In this document: piece after piece, positions 25,545-34,705 of the stretch
How the letters are laid out: every line of letters starts with the position of its first letter
Position numbering within the stretch: position 1 is the first letter of the stretch
Assembly (NCBI RefSeq): GCF_000423925.1
Contig: NZ_AUIX01000003.1
Coordinates: 1 to 64,000, forward strand
DNA from: Butyrivibrio sp. VCD2006
Lineage (GTDB): Bacteria; Bacillota; Clostridia; Lachnospirales; Lachnospiraceae
Direction of reading: 5' to 3'
DNA: 64,000 nucleotides
Position numbers and translations under genes: made by a program
The notes under the pieces: generated by a model
What the model saw: only the letters and a program-made list of their open reading frames with translations
Database searches by the model: none
What the model was told of the DNA's origin: nothing

Positions 25545-26633
25545 TTATCTTACTTTAATTCTTTCTCCAAGCTTATGGAAGACGATACAGTTAGGTCTGT
25601 CCACCTTCATCTCCGGTCCATTCATTACCAGAGTATTATTATCGAAGTTAATGTTGAAGAATGTCATTGTGCTTGATTCCTGGTTCAATGAAACAAGGTG
25701 CTTATTGTCAGGGAAAAGGCAGGCATCCTTCGGATATTCTCCGGAAATAGGAAGCTCAATCTTCTTAGTAAGAAGTCCGGTCTCCTTATCAACCTTATAA
25801 ACAATAACGTTGTTCTCGCCTGCAACTGAGCTTACGAGATAATTGTAGTCATCTGAGAATTTTAAAGCACTACTTGCAACACCGATAGTATCCTGCTCAT
25901 CGGAGTTCTGAACAGACTGGATTTCCTCAAATGAAGGAAGTCCCTTCTCCTCATTGTACTGATAAACATTGATACTGCACTGCTGCTCGAATACTACATA
26001 GAGGAATTTTCCGTCCTCGGAAAACTGCATATGTCTGGGAGAAGATTCCTGATCGCAATGAATCACATCAATATCGGAAATCTTACCATTCTCAGTATCA
26101 AACCTGTAAACATTTACGCGGTCCATACCAAGATCAGCTGCCAGAAGGTACTTGTTGTCCTTAGTAACCTTGATGCACTGAACATGAGGAGTATGGTTTC
26201 TTCCTGCTATGGTGCCAAGTCCCTTATGGAACTTTTCATCAGTTATGTCACCAATACTTCCATCCTTATTGAGCCTTAAGATAGTAACCTTACCATCATG
26301 ATATCCGGCACATACAAGGAACTTGTCATGCTGATCCATATTTATATAACAACCACGCATGCCGTTGATTGATGCCTTATTAAGAATTGTAAGACTACCA
26401 TCATCTTCTATATGATAAGCCTCAACACCTGCATCAGTGATTGAATATAATGTCTCTCTGCTGTGTGACAGAACAATATAAGAGGAGTTAGTTATTTTAA
26501 CTTTTTCCTTCTCTGTCAGCCTACCGTTCTTCATATCTACATCGTAGATACGAATTCCGTAATTGTCTTTAGAACCTGAAGTATAACTCGCAACGTAAGC
26601 TACGTACGAATTACTTTTTGTTTCCTTCGCCAT
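25545..26633 (-). CDS. 6-phosphogluconolactonase-like beta-propeller protein
   Basis: This 362-residue protein is of the seven-bladed lactonase family. Repeated blades include VASYTSG, RNHTPHVQCI (about residue 155), SSPRHMQFSEDGKFLYVVFE (about 198-217) and YPKDACLFPDNKHLVSLNQ. Family members hydrolyse 6-phosphogluconolactone, though many are uncharacterised. No signal peptide is seen. It is the last gene of the long central run, 44 bases after the aldolase-like gene. The pentose-phosphate role is by family only. Confidence 0.8.
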   Translation of the reverse strand: MAKETKSNSYVAYVASYTSGSKDNYGIRIYDVDMKNGRLTEKEKVKITNSSYIVLSHSRETLYSITDAGVEAYHIEDDGSLTILNKASINGMRGCYINMDQHDKFLVCAGYHDGKVTILRLNKDGSIGDITDEKFHKGLGTIAGRNHTPHVQCIKVTKDNKYLLAADLGMDRVNVYRFDTENGKISDIDVIHCDQESSPRHMQFSEDGKFLYVVFEQQCSINVYQYNEEKGLPSFEEIQSVQNSDEQDTIGVASSALKFSDDYNYLVSSVAGENNVIVYKVDKETGLLTKKIELPISGEYPKDACLFPDNKHLVSLNQESSTMTFFNINFDNNTLVMNGPEMKVDRPNCIVFHKLGERIKVR

Positions 26634-26677
26634 AACCTGTCACCTCGTGAATTTTTTATATATTAATATAATACATA

Positions 26678-27760
26678 TCACTTTACCGATTTTGCAAGGA
26701 CACTATAATTCTTTCTGTAGTTTCTGTTCATCTTGAAACAATCCTTCAAAGAGATGAATCTTCCTTCACCAAAACGTGTCACGGCAAGGTGAGCAATGCA
26801 TCCCTTATCGAGCACGATAGCCGCTGATTTAGCGTCTTCTTCGGTATCTCCGAGACAATATGCTCCATCATTATATGCAAAAACAGTATTGATTTTTTTC
26901 TTCACAACAAGAGGTGCACCCTCCGCAGTTGGAATTCTGACACTGGTTCCGATTATCTGAGCAAAGTCATCAAGAAGTGGTCTCATATGATTTACTCTTC
27001 TGGAAATCGTCATGACTGCTTCCGACTTATTGTGGAAAATGCAGTGTACATCAGGCCTTTTGGCATATATCGTCTGATGAATAAGCTTAACTCTCTCCGG
27101 AGTATCGTTTCTTAGGTAAACTATTTTACCCTCTTCCAGTTTACTGCTAAATCCTTCTAAAATTTCATTTGAAGCATCAGTTTTGCATATATTGAAAATA
27201 TATTTCTTTGCAGCCTTTTCAAGTTTAATGGCTTCCTTGACTGCCTCCTCGGCATTATGACCAAAGCATACAGCACCGTGATTGGCCATTATGATGCTTC
27301 GAGTCTCACTGTTCTTAGCTGCTGCACTCTTAACATTATCAGCAAGTGCTTTTGTTCCGGGGAGTGCATAATCAGCAACAGGGAAAATTATCTTTTTCTC
27401 CTTGTGTTCTGCCTTTAGCCTCTTTTTGCCAAGTGCACCGACACAAGTAGCATAAACCTGATGCGTATGAACAATAAACTCAGCATCATTTCTGGTTTTA
27501 TATATTGCAGTATGAACCATAAACTCACTTGAGGGCTTATATTCACCCTCATATGAACCATCCTCTATAGAAACCAGAGGCAGCATATCTGGTTTTAAGT
27601 CCTCGTAACGAATACCGCTTGGTGTTATTAGATAATGTTTATCATCAATTTTTGCACTAATATTTCCCCAGGTTCTGACGATCAGCCCACTTTCCAACAG
27701 TGAAAGTGATACATCAATTATCTCTTCTCTAAGTTTCTGAATTTCTTCCTTTGTTTTCAT
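26678..27760 (-). CDS. Tandem class II aldolase/adducin-like protein
   Basis: Residues 1-185 form a full class II aldolase domain with the zinc and catalytic set E79, H98, H100 and H161 (SSEF, VHTH, ANHG), as in fuculose-phosphate aldolase. Residues about 205-330 repeat the fold (ERVKLIHQTIYAKRPDVH lines up with the first copy), but the ligands are changed: HTH is HNK at 233-235 and NHG is NDG at 287-289. So one active and one degenerate domain are joined in 360 residues, against about 210 for a normal single enzyme. The substrate is unknown. It sits between proA and a lactonase-like gene. Confidence 0.82.
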   Translation of the reverse strand: MKTKEEIQKLREEIIDVSLSLLESGLIVRTWGNISAKIDDKHYLITPSGIRYEDLKPDMLPLVSIEDGSYEGEYKPSSEFMVHTAIYKTRNDAEFIVHTHQVYATCVGALGKKRLKAEHKEKKIIFPVADYALPGTKALADNVKSAAAKNSETRSIIMANHGAVCFGHNAEEAVKEAIKLEKAAKKYIFNICKTDASNEILEGFSSKLEEGKIVYLRNDTPERVKLIHQTIYAKRPDVHCIFHNKSEAVMTISRRVNHMRPLLDDFAQIIGTSVRIPTAEGAPLVVKKKINTVFAYNDGAYCLGDTEEDAKSAAIVLDKGCIAHLAVTRFGEGRFISLKDCFKMNRNYRKNYSVLAKSVK

Positions 27761-27783
27761 TTCAGGTTATTCTTTCTATTATT

Positions 27784-29055
27784 TTATTTTCTTATCTGAC
27801 CATCACCTGTGATATTGAATTTGTATGATGTCAGCTCCTTTAGTCCCATCGGGCCTCTTGCATGCAGCTTCTGTGTGCTTATTCCGATTTCTGCGCCAAA
27901 TCCGAACTGGAAACCATCAGTAAATCTAGTTGAAGCATTGAGATAAACGCAAGCAGCATCAACACCTTTAAGGAATTTATCCGCAGCTTCCTTATCCTCA
28001 GTTATGATTGCTTCCGAGTGCTTTGTATTATATTTGTTAATATGCGCAATGGCTTCTTCCACGCTTTTTACTGTTTTTACAGAAAGAATATAATCAAGAT
28101 ATTCAGTGCCGAAATCTTCCTCAGTTGCGCTCTTAGCACCGGGTAAAAGCTTTATTGAAGCCTCATCAGCCCTGAGCTCAACACTGTTTTCTTTCATCGC
28201 TTCACTTAATCTTGGCAAAAAAGCATCCTTTATATCCTCATGAACAACCAGTGATTCGGCAGCATTACAAACTCCGATTCTCTGAGTTTTTGCATTTATG
28301 ATAATGGTAATTGCCTTTTCAATGTCAGCGGCTTTATCTACATAAATGTGACAATTTCCACTGCCAGTTTCAATCACAGGGATTCTACTGTTTTCACAGA
28401 CCATTCTGATAAGTCCGGCACTTCCTCTGGGAATCACAACATCGATGTACTCACGAAGAGAAAGCATCTCCTTAACAGCACTTCTGTCCGTAAAAGGAAT
28501 AAGCTGAATAGCATTAGGATCAATGCCCTCATTTTCAAGTGCTTCTCTTATGACATCAGTAATTACCATATTGGAATTAATAGCATCGGAACCGCCTTTT
28601 AGAATAACGGCATTACCGGTTTTAAAAGTAAGACTGAATGCATCAGCTGTCACGTTCGGTCTTGACTCATAAATGATTCCTATTACGCCAAGAGGAACGC
28701 TTATTTTCTTTATATTAAGGCCATTCTCAAGATTCCAGTCATCAAGAACGGTTCCTATGGGATCAGGTAATGACGCAACCTGTCTGATTCCCTCAGCCAT
28801 ATCATTAATTCTTCCGGTCGTAAGACGAAGCCTGTCAAGAAGCCCTTCATGCATTCCTTTTTCTTCACCGCTTTTTATGTCTATGTCATTCGCTTTAAGA
28901 ATTCTTTCAGCGGATGAAGTAAGTGCATCAGCAACCTTTAAGAGTACTTCATTTTTCTTATTCTCAGAGAGGCTTTGCAAATCAAACTTAACATTGTATG
29001 CATTTTGCCCCATTGCCCTAATAGTTTCACCTATGTTCATGTTGTCGTTAGTCAT
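27784..29055 (-). CDS. proA: Gamma-glutamyl phosphate reductase
   Basis: This NADPH-dependent enzyme makes glutamate semialdehyde, the second step of proline synthesis. It is an aldehyde-dehydrogenase-fold protein of 423 residues. It has YESRPNVTADAF (about residue 138), the catalytic cysteine in RIGVCNAAESLV (about 262), and ASTRFTDGFQFGFGAEIGIS near the C-terminus. It overlaps the upstream fusion gene by 8 bases, so the two are translated together. Its partner proB lies 21 kb away at 50.5 kb. Confidence 0.96.
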   Translation of the reverse strand: MTNDNMNIGETIRAMGQNAYNVKFDLQSLSENKKNEVLLKVADALTSSAERILKANDIDIKSGEEKGMHEGLLDRLRLTTGRINDMAEGIRQVASLPDPIGTVLDDWNLENGLNIKKISVPLGVIGIIYESRPNVTADAFSLTFKTGNAVILKGGSDAINSNMVITDVIREALENEGIDPNAIQLIPFTDRSAVKEMLSLREYIDVVIPRGSAGLIRMVCENSRIPVIETGSGNCHIYVDKAADIEKAITIIINAKTQRIGVCNAAESLVVHEDIKDAFLPRLSEAMKENSVELRADEASIKLLPGAKSATEEDFGTEYLDYILSVKTVKSVEEAIAHINKYNTKHSEAIITEDKEAADKFLKGVDAACVYLNASTRFTDGFQFGFGAEIGISTQKLHARGPMGLKELTSYKFNITGDGQIRK

Positions 29056-31327
29056 AATCTCTCCTGCCCTTGTCAGTAATAATACTGGACACTTTTCTAT
29101 CCATGCCGTTCATATACTCCGACAAATCTTCTGAAATTATCTGTAAATCAAATCCAATTGCTACAGATTTAATAGTATCATCCAAAAGCTCTTTTTTAAA
29201 GTCCTCCATGAATCTGTCATAGAAGCCTCCGCCGTAACCTATTCTGTTGCCGGTCTTGTCAAAAATAAGCCCCGGAAGAATTAGCAACGTATTGCCATTA
29301 CCTCCTTCATATATTTTCGAAGAAGGATCTATAACAGGCTCTAAAATTCCAAATTTACCAGGTTTTAATTCTCTTTTAGATTCTATCTTTACGAATTTCA
29401 TTACTCTGTTCTTTGTATCTGTAACGACAGGGCAGAAAACTTCCTTTTTATCTTCAAGTGCTCTATTGATTATGCCGTCTGTAGAAGCTTCACTTCCCAT
29501 GCTGCAATATATAAGTAGCTTGTCTGATTTCTGATATTCAATAGATGAAAACAGATTCTCCGCGATCTTTTCAGAAAGCTGTTCTCTTTCCGCCTCAGAT
29601 ATCAAGTCTCTTTTTTCCAGCATCAGCTTTCGATAAAAAGCTTTCGGGCTTCTATAATGAATAGCTATCTGTTCAGCTACCCTTATTCCATCCATGGCAG
29701 CCGAAGTTATTCCACCTGCATAGCCTGCGCCTTCACCGCATGGATAAAGCCCCTTTATCCCGATTGCTTCCAGTTCATCATCACGGTTAATTCTTACAGG
29801 GGAAGAAGTCCTTGCTTCTACACCTGAAAAAATGACTTCGTCATTATCAAAGCCCTTAATCATCCTTCCAAACTGTTCCATTCCCTGAACGATTGAATTG
29901 TTTATATCATCAGGAAGGATTTCATGAACGGGCGCAAACTGCCAAAGCCCTTTAATGCAGGGAGTATTTCTGTTTTCTTTCTTTTTACTTTTGACAGGTT
30001 CCTTTAATACAGCACTTTTAAAATCATCAAAATATTCTACAGGAACTTTACCGTCGCCAACTTCATAAGCCTTCTCTTCTAACCTTCTCTGGAATTCGAC
30101 ACCTGATAAAACGTCTGAGCCTCCAAAATCCTTAGGCTCGACAGACACAACAATTGCGCTGTTAGCATTTTTTCCGTCACGTCCGGAATAGCTCATTCCA
30201 TTAACGCAAAGTCTGTTGTCTTCAGATGAAGCATTAACAACATATCCGCCGGGGCACATACAGAAGGAATAAACACCTCTTCCGTCAGAGCTTCTCGCGG
30301 TAACCTTGTAGGGTGACGGCGGAAGCGACTTAGGATTCTCAATGCCATACTGAGACTTGTTTATCAAAGCCTGCGGATGTTCGACGCGAAGTCCTACAGC
30401 AAATGCTTTAGGTTCCATATCAAGTCCCTGGTCCTTTAAGGCATAAAATGTATCTCTTGCACTATGTCCTATGGCAAGAACAACCACATCTGATGAAAAG
30501 GTTTTACCATCCTCACATTTTACGCCCTTAATACTTCCATCTGAAACTATCAGCTCAGTGACTTTTGTCTCAAAATAAAAACTGCCGCCAAGCCTTATTA
30601 TCTCATTTCGAATATTTTTAATTACTTTTCTAAGTACATCTGTCCCTATATGCGGTTTTGATTCATAGAGGATATCCTCATCTGCCCCAAATTCATAAAA
30701 AATATTGAGGCATTCATAGCCAAGTCCTTTTTTGTCCTTGACCATGGTATTAAGCTTTCCGTCAGAAAAAGTACCCGCACCGCCTTCTCCAAATTGGACA
30801 TTACCCTTAGGCATGAGTTCTCCACCCTTCCAAAAGGCAGAAACTGCATCATGTCTTTTATCAATGTCCATGCCTCGCTCAAGTACGATAGGGCAATATC
30901 CGGCTTTTGCCAGTTCATATGCGCAAAAAAGACCGGCCGGACCCGAACCAATGATTATCGGTCTCCTTGGAGTCATGCCATGATCTCTTTTTAATTCTTC
31001 ATCTTCTTTTCTGTTATTTGGAAATCTGTATTTCTTTTCTGAAACCAGAGCAGCCGTCTTACAGCCTGATTTTTTAATTACTGCCTCTTCTGATATCCTT
31101 TTTTCAAGTAGAATATCAACTACAAAAACATCAAATATCTCAGGCTTTTTTCTGGCATCGATAGAATGCTTTCTTATAATGACTTCTGAAATCTGTGAAG
31201 GATTTATTCGTAAAAGCTTAGCCGCCTTATTTTTCAGCTTCGCTTTTAGGACATTTATTCTATTGTCCCCACATAATTCATCAACAAAACCATTATTTAT
31301 AATTTTTATGGAATTCAATCTAATCAT
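29048..31327 (-). CDS. FAD-dependent oxidoreductase fused to 5-formyltetrahydrofolate cyclo-ligase
   Basis: This is a single 759-residue frame with two enzymes. Residues 1-90 resemble the N-terminal domain of the COG2509 flavoproteins. A Rossmann FAD motif IIIGSGPAGLFCAYELAKAG follows near 106. The SDGKLNT segment, CMCPGGYVVNASSE and the C-terminal GEGAGYAGGITSAAMDG complete the flavoprotein by about 555. Residues 564-759 are a complete cyclo-ligase (MTHFS) domain, beginning FYRKLMLEKRD and carrying the ATP/folate motif GNRIGYGGGFYDRF near 693-706. The latter converts 5-formyl-THF to methenyl-THF. No internal stop or frame change is seen. It overlaps the upstream flavoprotein by ATGA and proA by 8 bases. 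Confidence 0.88.
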   Translation of the reverse strand: MIRLNSIKIINNGFVDELCGDNRINVLKAKLKNKAAKLLRINPSQISEVIIRKHSIDARKKPEIFDVFVVDILLEKRISEEAVIKKSGCKTAALVSEKKYRFPNNRKEDEELKRDHGMTPRRPIIIGSGPAGLFCAYELAKAGYCPIVLERGMDIDKRHDAVSAFWKGGELMPKGNVQFGEGGAGTFSDGKLNTMVKDKKGLGYECLNIFYEFGADEDILYESKPHIGTDVLRKVIKNIRNEIIRLGGSFYFETKVTELIVSDGSIKGVKCEDGKTFSSDVVVLAIGHSARDTFYALKDQGLDMEPKAFAVGLRVEHPQALINKSQYGIENPKSLPPSPYKVTARSSDGRGVYSFCMCPGGYVVNASSEDNRLCVNGMSYSGRDGKNANSAIVVSVEPKDFGGSDVLSGVEFQRRLEEKAYEVGDGKVPVEYFDDFKSAVLKEPVKSKKKENRNTPCIKGLWQFAPVHEILPDDINNSIVQGMEQFGRMIKGFDNDEVIFSGVEARTSSPVRINRDDELEAIGIKGLYPCGEGAGYAGGITSAAMDGIRVAEQIAIHYRSPKAFYRKLMLEKRDLISEAEREQLSEKIAENLFSSIEYQKSDKLLIYCSMGSEASTDGIINRALEDKKEVFCPVVTDTKNRVMKFVKIESKRELKPGKFGILEPVIDPSSKIYEGGNGNTLLILPGLIFDKTGNRIGYGGGFYDRFMEDFKKELLDDTIKSVAIGFDLQIISEDLSEYMNGMDRKVSSIITDKGRRDYD

Positions 31328-32556
31328 AAGGAACCTGCAGCCTCCCCTGCAATATAGCCGCTAGTCCAAGCCCACTGAAGATTATAGCCGCCGCATCTGC
31401 CGTCCACATCGCATAGTTCACCAACTACAAAAACACCCTCGGCACTTTTAGCTTCAAGCTTATCGGTTAAATCCCCAAGGCTTATTCCGCCTCTTGTAAC
31501 CTGAGCCTTTTTATAATCAGCTGTCCCGGAAATCTCAACCCTTATATCTCTGTATTTATACAGAATACATGAAAGCATAGAGCTTCCTACATTCTTAAGC
31601 TTCATTCCTCTGCTGATCTTCATTCTCTTTAAGACCATCTCATTAATGTGAGAATTACAAAATCCATCGAGAAGTTCTCCGAGCTTTCTATCATCAGAAA
31701 GATTCATCAGTCTGTTAACCAGCTCTTCAAATTCGTTTTCACTGTATCCGGGGAAGAAATCGATTGAGCAGGTAATAGGTCTTCCTTTCGCCAGGTGCTC
31801 AGCCACAACGCCTGAAGCCTGCATTACAGGAATTCCCGAAATACCATTTCGAGTTATCTGGACCTCTCCATATTCTGTCGCAATCTCACCTTCACCGATC
31901 ATAAATGTAATTCTTGCGATAGACCTTACTCCACTCTCCGAAGGAAGAGTCTCATCTTCTGAAAGAAGTGGCACAAGCGCAGGAAAAGTATCCTTCTTTG
32001 ACATCCCAAGCTGCTCGCAGATATAGTATCCATCACCGGTTGAGCCTGTTGTTTTAGGACCTGCCAATCCGCCTGTAGCAAGGATCACTGCTTTGCAGTT
32101 ATATTCATTCTTATCCGTTTTAACAGTGTATGCGCGGTCATCATTTTTTATTATTCTCTTTACCTGTTCATTATAGGTAAACTCAACACCAAGTCTCTGG
32201 CATTCATTCATAAGAACCGATACCACAGAACCTGCCTGCCCTGAGATAGGATAAAGATATCCGTCCTCACTTACTATAACCAAACCTAATGAAGCAAAGA
32301 ATTCGGCTACCCTATCAACACCGAATTCTTCAAGCCAATTCTTCATTCTGTTTCTTGAACGTTCATTATAATCGTCAGAAGATACATTCAGATTAGCAAG
32401 ATTACATCTGCCGTTTCCAGTCATGGAAAGCTTTTTTCCACATGTATCATTTTTCTCAATAACATTTACTGTTGCACCTTTTCTTGCAGCTGCTATGGCA
32501 GCACACAAACCGGAAGCACCGCCACCGGCAACTATTACATGATTATTCAAAGACAC
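31324..32556 (-). CDS. HI0933/BaiN-type FAD-binding oxidoreductase
   Basis: This 410-residue flavoprotein has the FAD motif VAGGGASGLCAAIAAARKGA, followed by KLSMTGNGRCNLAN (about residue 43). ATGGLAGPKTTGSTGDG comes mid-protein, and GRCGGYNLQWAWTSGYIAG at the C-terminus. This family is often named aminoacetone oxidase-like or BaiN (proposed for bile-acid reduction). The true substrate is unclear and bile-acid activity should not be assumed. It overlaps the downstream fusion gene by four bases and lies 3 bases after the flippase gene. Confidence 0.88.
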   Translation of the reverse strand: MSLNNHVIVAGGGASGLCAAIAAARKGATVNVIEKNDTCGKKLSMTGNGRCNLANLNVSSDDYNERSRNRMKNWLEEFGVDRVAEFFASLGLVIVSEDGYLYPISGQAGSVVSVLMNECQRLGVEFTYNEQVKRIIKNDDRAYTVKTDKNEYNCKAVILATGGLAGPKTTGSTGDGYYICEQLGMSKKDTFPALVPLLSEDETLPSESGVRSIARITFMIGEGEIATEYGEVQITRNGISGIPVMQASGVVAEHLAKGRPITCSIDFFPGYSENEFEELVNRLMNLSDDRKLGELLDGFCNSHINEMVLKRMKISRGMKLKNVGSSMLSCILYKYRDIRVEISGTADYKKAQVTRGGISLGDLTDKLEAKSAEGVFVVGELCDVDGRCGGYNLQWAWTSGYIAGEAAGSL

Positions 32557-32559
32557 TTT

Positions 32560-34191
32560 TTAATCCCTTCCACCGTTAACCTTGTCGGATACAAGCGCAA
32601 AATAGTCTCCGAGAGGCATTTTCTCAACCTCGTAACGGTTAACACTTCTTAATAATATCAAAAGAATCATGTAAATTACAAAAGCAACAATAATGCATAT
32701 CAAAAAAGTCAATATTTCGCCTATCAAATTCACAAAAATCTTATTGAGCAATAATGCAACGAGCCCTGATAAAACCGCAGCGACAAGTGGCATCAAAATA
32801 TTCCTGATCATCTGCAGCTTTACATCCAACATAACCTTTATTTCAAATAAGCCAAGTATAGCCTGAACAATAAACATTGCTGCAAAAGCGGCAATAGAAG
32901 CATGTATACCATAGCCACCAATATACGACATAGCAAGCAGCACTGCGATATGCGTTATTACTCCAACCACCAGATTCATTCCCATAATAAGCTTGTTCTT
33001 TAACTGCTTTAACAGGAATGATTGGAACACTATAACAGCTCCGGGGATAACTACCGGTATAGCCAGAATAACCATATCAACTCCTGCTTCATTGCTTTTA
33101 CCAAATACTACAGTATTAAATGTATTTGCAAGCAGCATCAGCCATATTACCACAGGAAAAATAAGCATAGCCTCAAAATGAACAAGACTCTGCAATCTCA
33201 TTCTTGCTGACTTGAAATCCTTTTTTACAATGCTTACGTGAACTCCATACCATGACTTGATAAAAGGTAGTGAAGTTATAAACACGAAGAACACAACCAC
33301 CGCAACGCATTGTCCTATATAAATCCCCCAGTTATCGATGTTATCTTCCATTGGATGTATCTTATGTGCCACGTCAAGGTAAACACACTCATCTATGAAA
33401 ACAAGAATCCCGCAGGTTGCTGCAATCAGGCAATTGATTACCAGGTCCTGAACACATTCATTCTTATGAGTATTGTTAACCGGGATACTCTCATCAGCAA
33501 TTTCCTGAAGCTCATTTTTCTTTATAAGAAACATGATTGTTACAAAAATAAAACTGATTAGCGAGCTTACTGTTATTCCAAGCGCTGCTCCCAAAGCTCC
33601 GTAAGCGGGCGCAATGTCATCAACATGCATCAGTTTATCGACCTTTTTTCCATAATCATATACGGCATTTGATAAAACAACTGTTGAAATAACGGTAATA
33701 AGTGTGAGAATTGCATCAGATATTATTGAAACAACGGCATATCCCGAACCACTTAAATATCCTCTAAGTACTCCCTGTATGCTCAGAAACAGAAATACAG
33801 GAGAAACAAGCAAAAGAACATAAAAGCTTCTGGGAGAATGAAAAACAAAATTAGCGAGAATTATTGAAGCACCTGCGCAAAGAAGTGAACAGAATAATCC
33901 TATACAGAAGCTTATTATCATCAACTGTCTTACATTTTTCTTTGCTGATAGCATCTGACTTCTGTGAATTCTATTCTTAACCATCTCTCTTGTGGTGGTT
34001 TCAAATGCACATATAAATACACAATATGCGATCATAAAAAGAGCAATCGGAGCTGCAAGAAAACCAACTCCGTCAGCACCAGTCATATCGAAGAAAACAA
34101 CAAGCAGAGCCATAATGGCCATAATAAAGATCATTCCGGATGACAGTACAACATCCGGCCTTATTCTTAACTTTTTACTCATACCACTCAC
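32560..34191 (-). CDS. MOP/MATE-fold flippase, SpoVB/MurJ-like
   Basis: This is a 543-residue membrane protein with about fourteen hydrophobic segments and a short cytoplasmic tail. It resembles the polysaccharide flippases that also include SpoVB, Amj-type partners and Lipid II flippase candidates. It lacks soluble domains. The neighbours (ybeY upstream, flavoprotein downstream) do not fix the substrate. Lipid-linked wall precursor is the most likely cargo. Confidence 0.8.
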   Translation of the reverse strand: MSGMSKKLRIRPDVVLSSGMIFIMAIMALLVVFFDMTGADGVGFLAAPIALFMIAYCVFICAFETTTREMVKNRIHRSQMLSAKKNVRQLMIISFCIGLFCSLLCAGASIILANFVFHSPRSFYVLLLVSPVFLFLSIQGVLRGYLSGSGYAVVSIISDAILTLITVISTVVLSNAVYDYGKKVDKLMHVDDIAPAYGALGAALGITVSSLISFIFVTIMFLIKKNELQEIADESIPVNNTHKNECVQDLVINCLIAATCGILVFIDECVYLDVAHKIHPMEDNIDNWGIYIGQCVAVVVFFVFITSLPFIKSWYGVHVSIVKKDFKSARMRLQSLVHFEAMLIFPVVIWLMLLANTFNTVVFGKSNEAGVDMVILAIPVVIPGAVIVFQSFLLKQLKNKLIMGMNLVVGVITHIAVLLAMSYIGGYGIHASIAAFAAMFIVQAILGLFEIKVMLDVKLQMIRNILMPLVAAVLSGLVALLLNKIFVNLIGEILTFLICIIVAFVIYMILLILLRSVNRYEVEKMPLGDYFALVSDKVNGGRD

Positions 34192-34201
34192 CCTCTGTCA
34201 C

Positions 34202-34705
34202 TTAATCTCTTGTAATATTAAGAAACTGCAAAACCTTTTCCTGTTTTTCCTCCATAACCGCAGCTTCATCCGGCTCCATATGGTCATACCCGCATAAGTG
34301 AAGCATAGAATGTGCTATCAGGAAAGCAAATTCTCTAAGCTCACTATGTCCAAATTCCTTGGCCTGACTTCTGACACGGTTCTCATTTATAACAATATCA
34401 CCGAAAACGATAAGTCCGCTCTCCGGATCCGTTACATCTATTTTCTGTTCTCCAAGAGCAGCTGAAAAGTCTCCCGGTGTTTCGTAGCTGATATTTGGGA
34501 AAGACAAAACATCCGTGGGAGAATCAATCTCTCTGAATTCGGAATTAATTTGTCTTATTCCTTCATCATCAGTTATAAGGAGACTTAACTGAACATCAAA
34601 TGGACAATTCTCGCTTTCAAGAACTGCCTCTGCAACCTTTTTTGCAGTTTCCTCAATATCAAATGAAAAACTAGCCTCAACTTCATTATCAACGAAGAAA
34701 ATCAT
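34202..34705 (-). CDS. ybeY: Endoribonuclease/rRNA maturation factor YbeY
   Basis: This 167-residue zinc protein is needed for 16S rRNA 3' end maturation and 70S quality control. The zinc triad motif AHSMLHLCGYDH (about residue 133) is intact, as is the early DSPTDVLSFP segment (about 62). It overlaps the end of the PgpH-like gene by 17 bases, in the conserved order phoH-pgpH-ybeY. Confidence 0.96.
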   Translation of the reverse strand: MIFFVDNEVEASFSFDIEETAKKVAEAVLESENCPFDVQLSLLITDDEGIRQINSEFREIDSPTDVLSFPNISYETPGDFSAALGEQKIDVTDPESGLIVFGDIVINENRVRSQAKEFGHSELREFAFLIAHSMLHLCGYDHMEPDEAAVMEEKQEKVLQFLNITRD

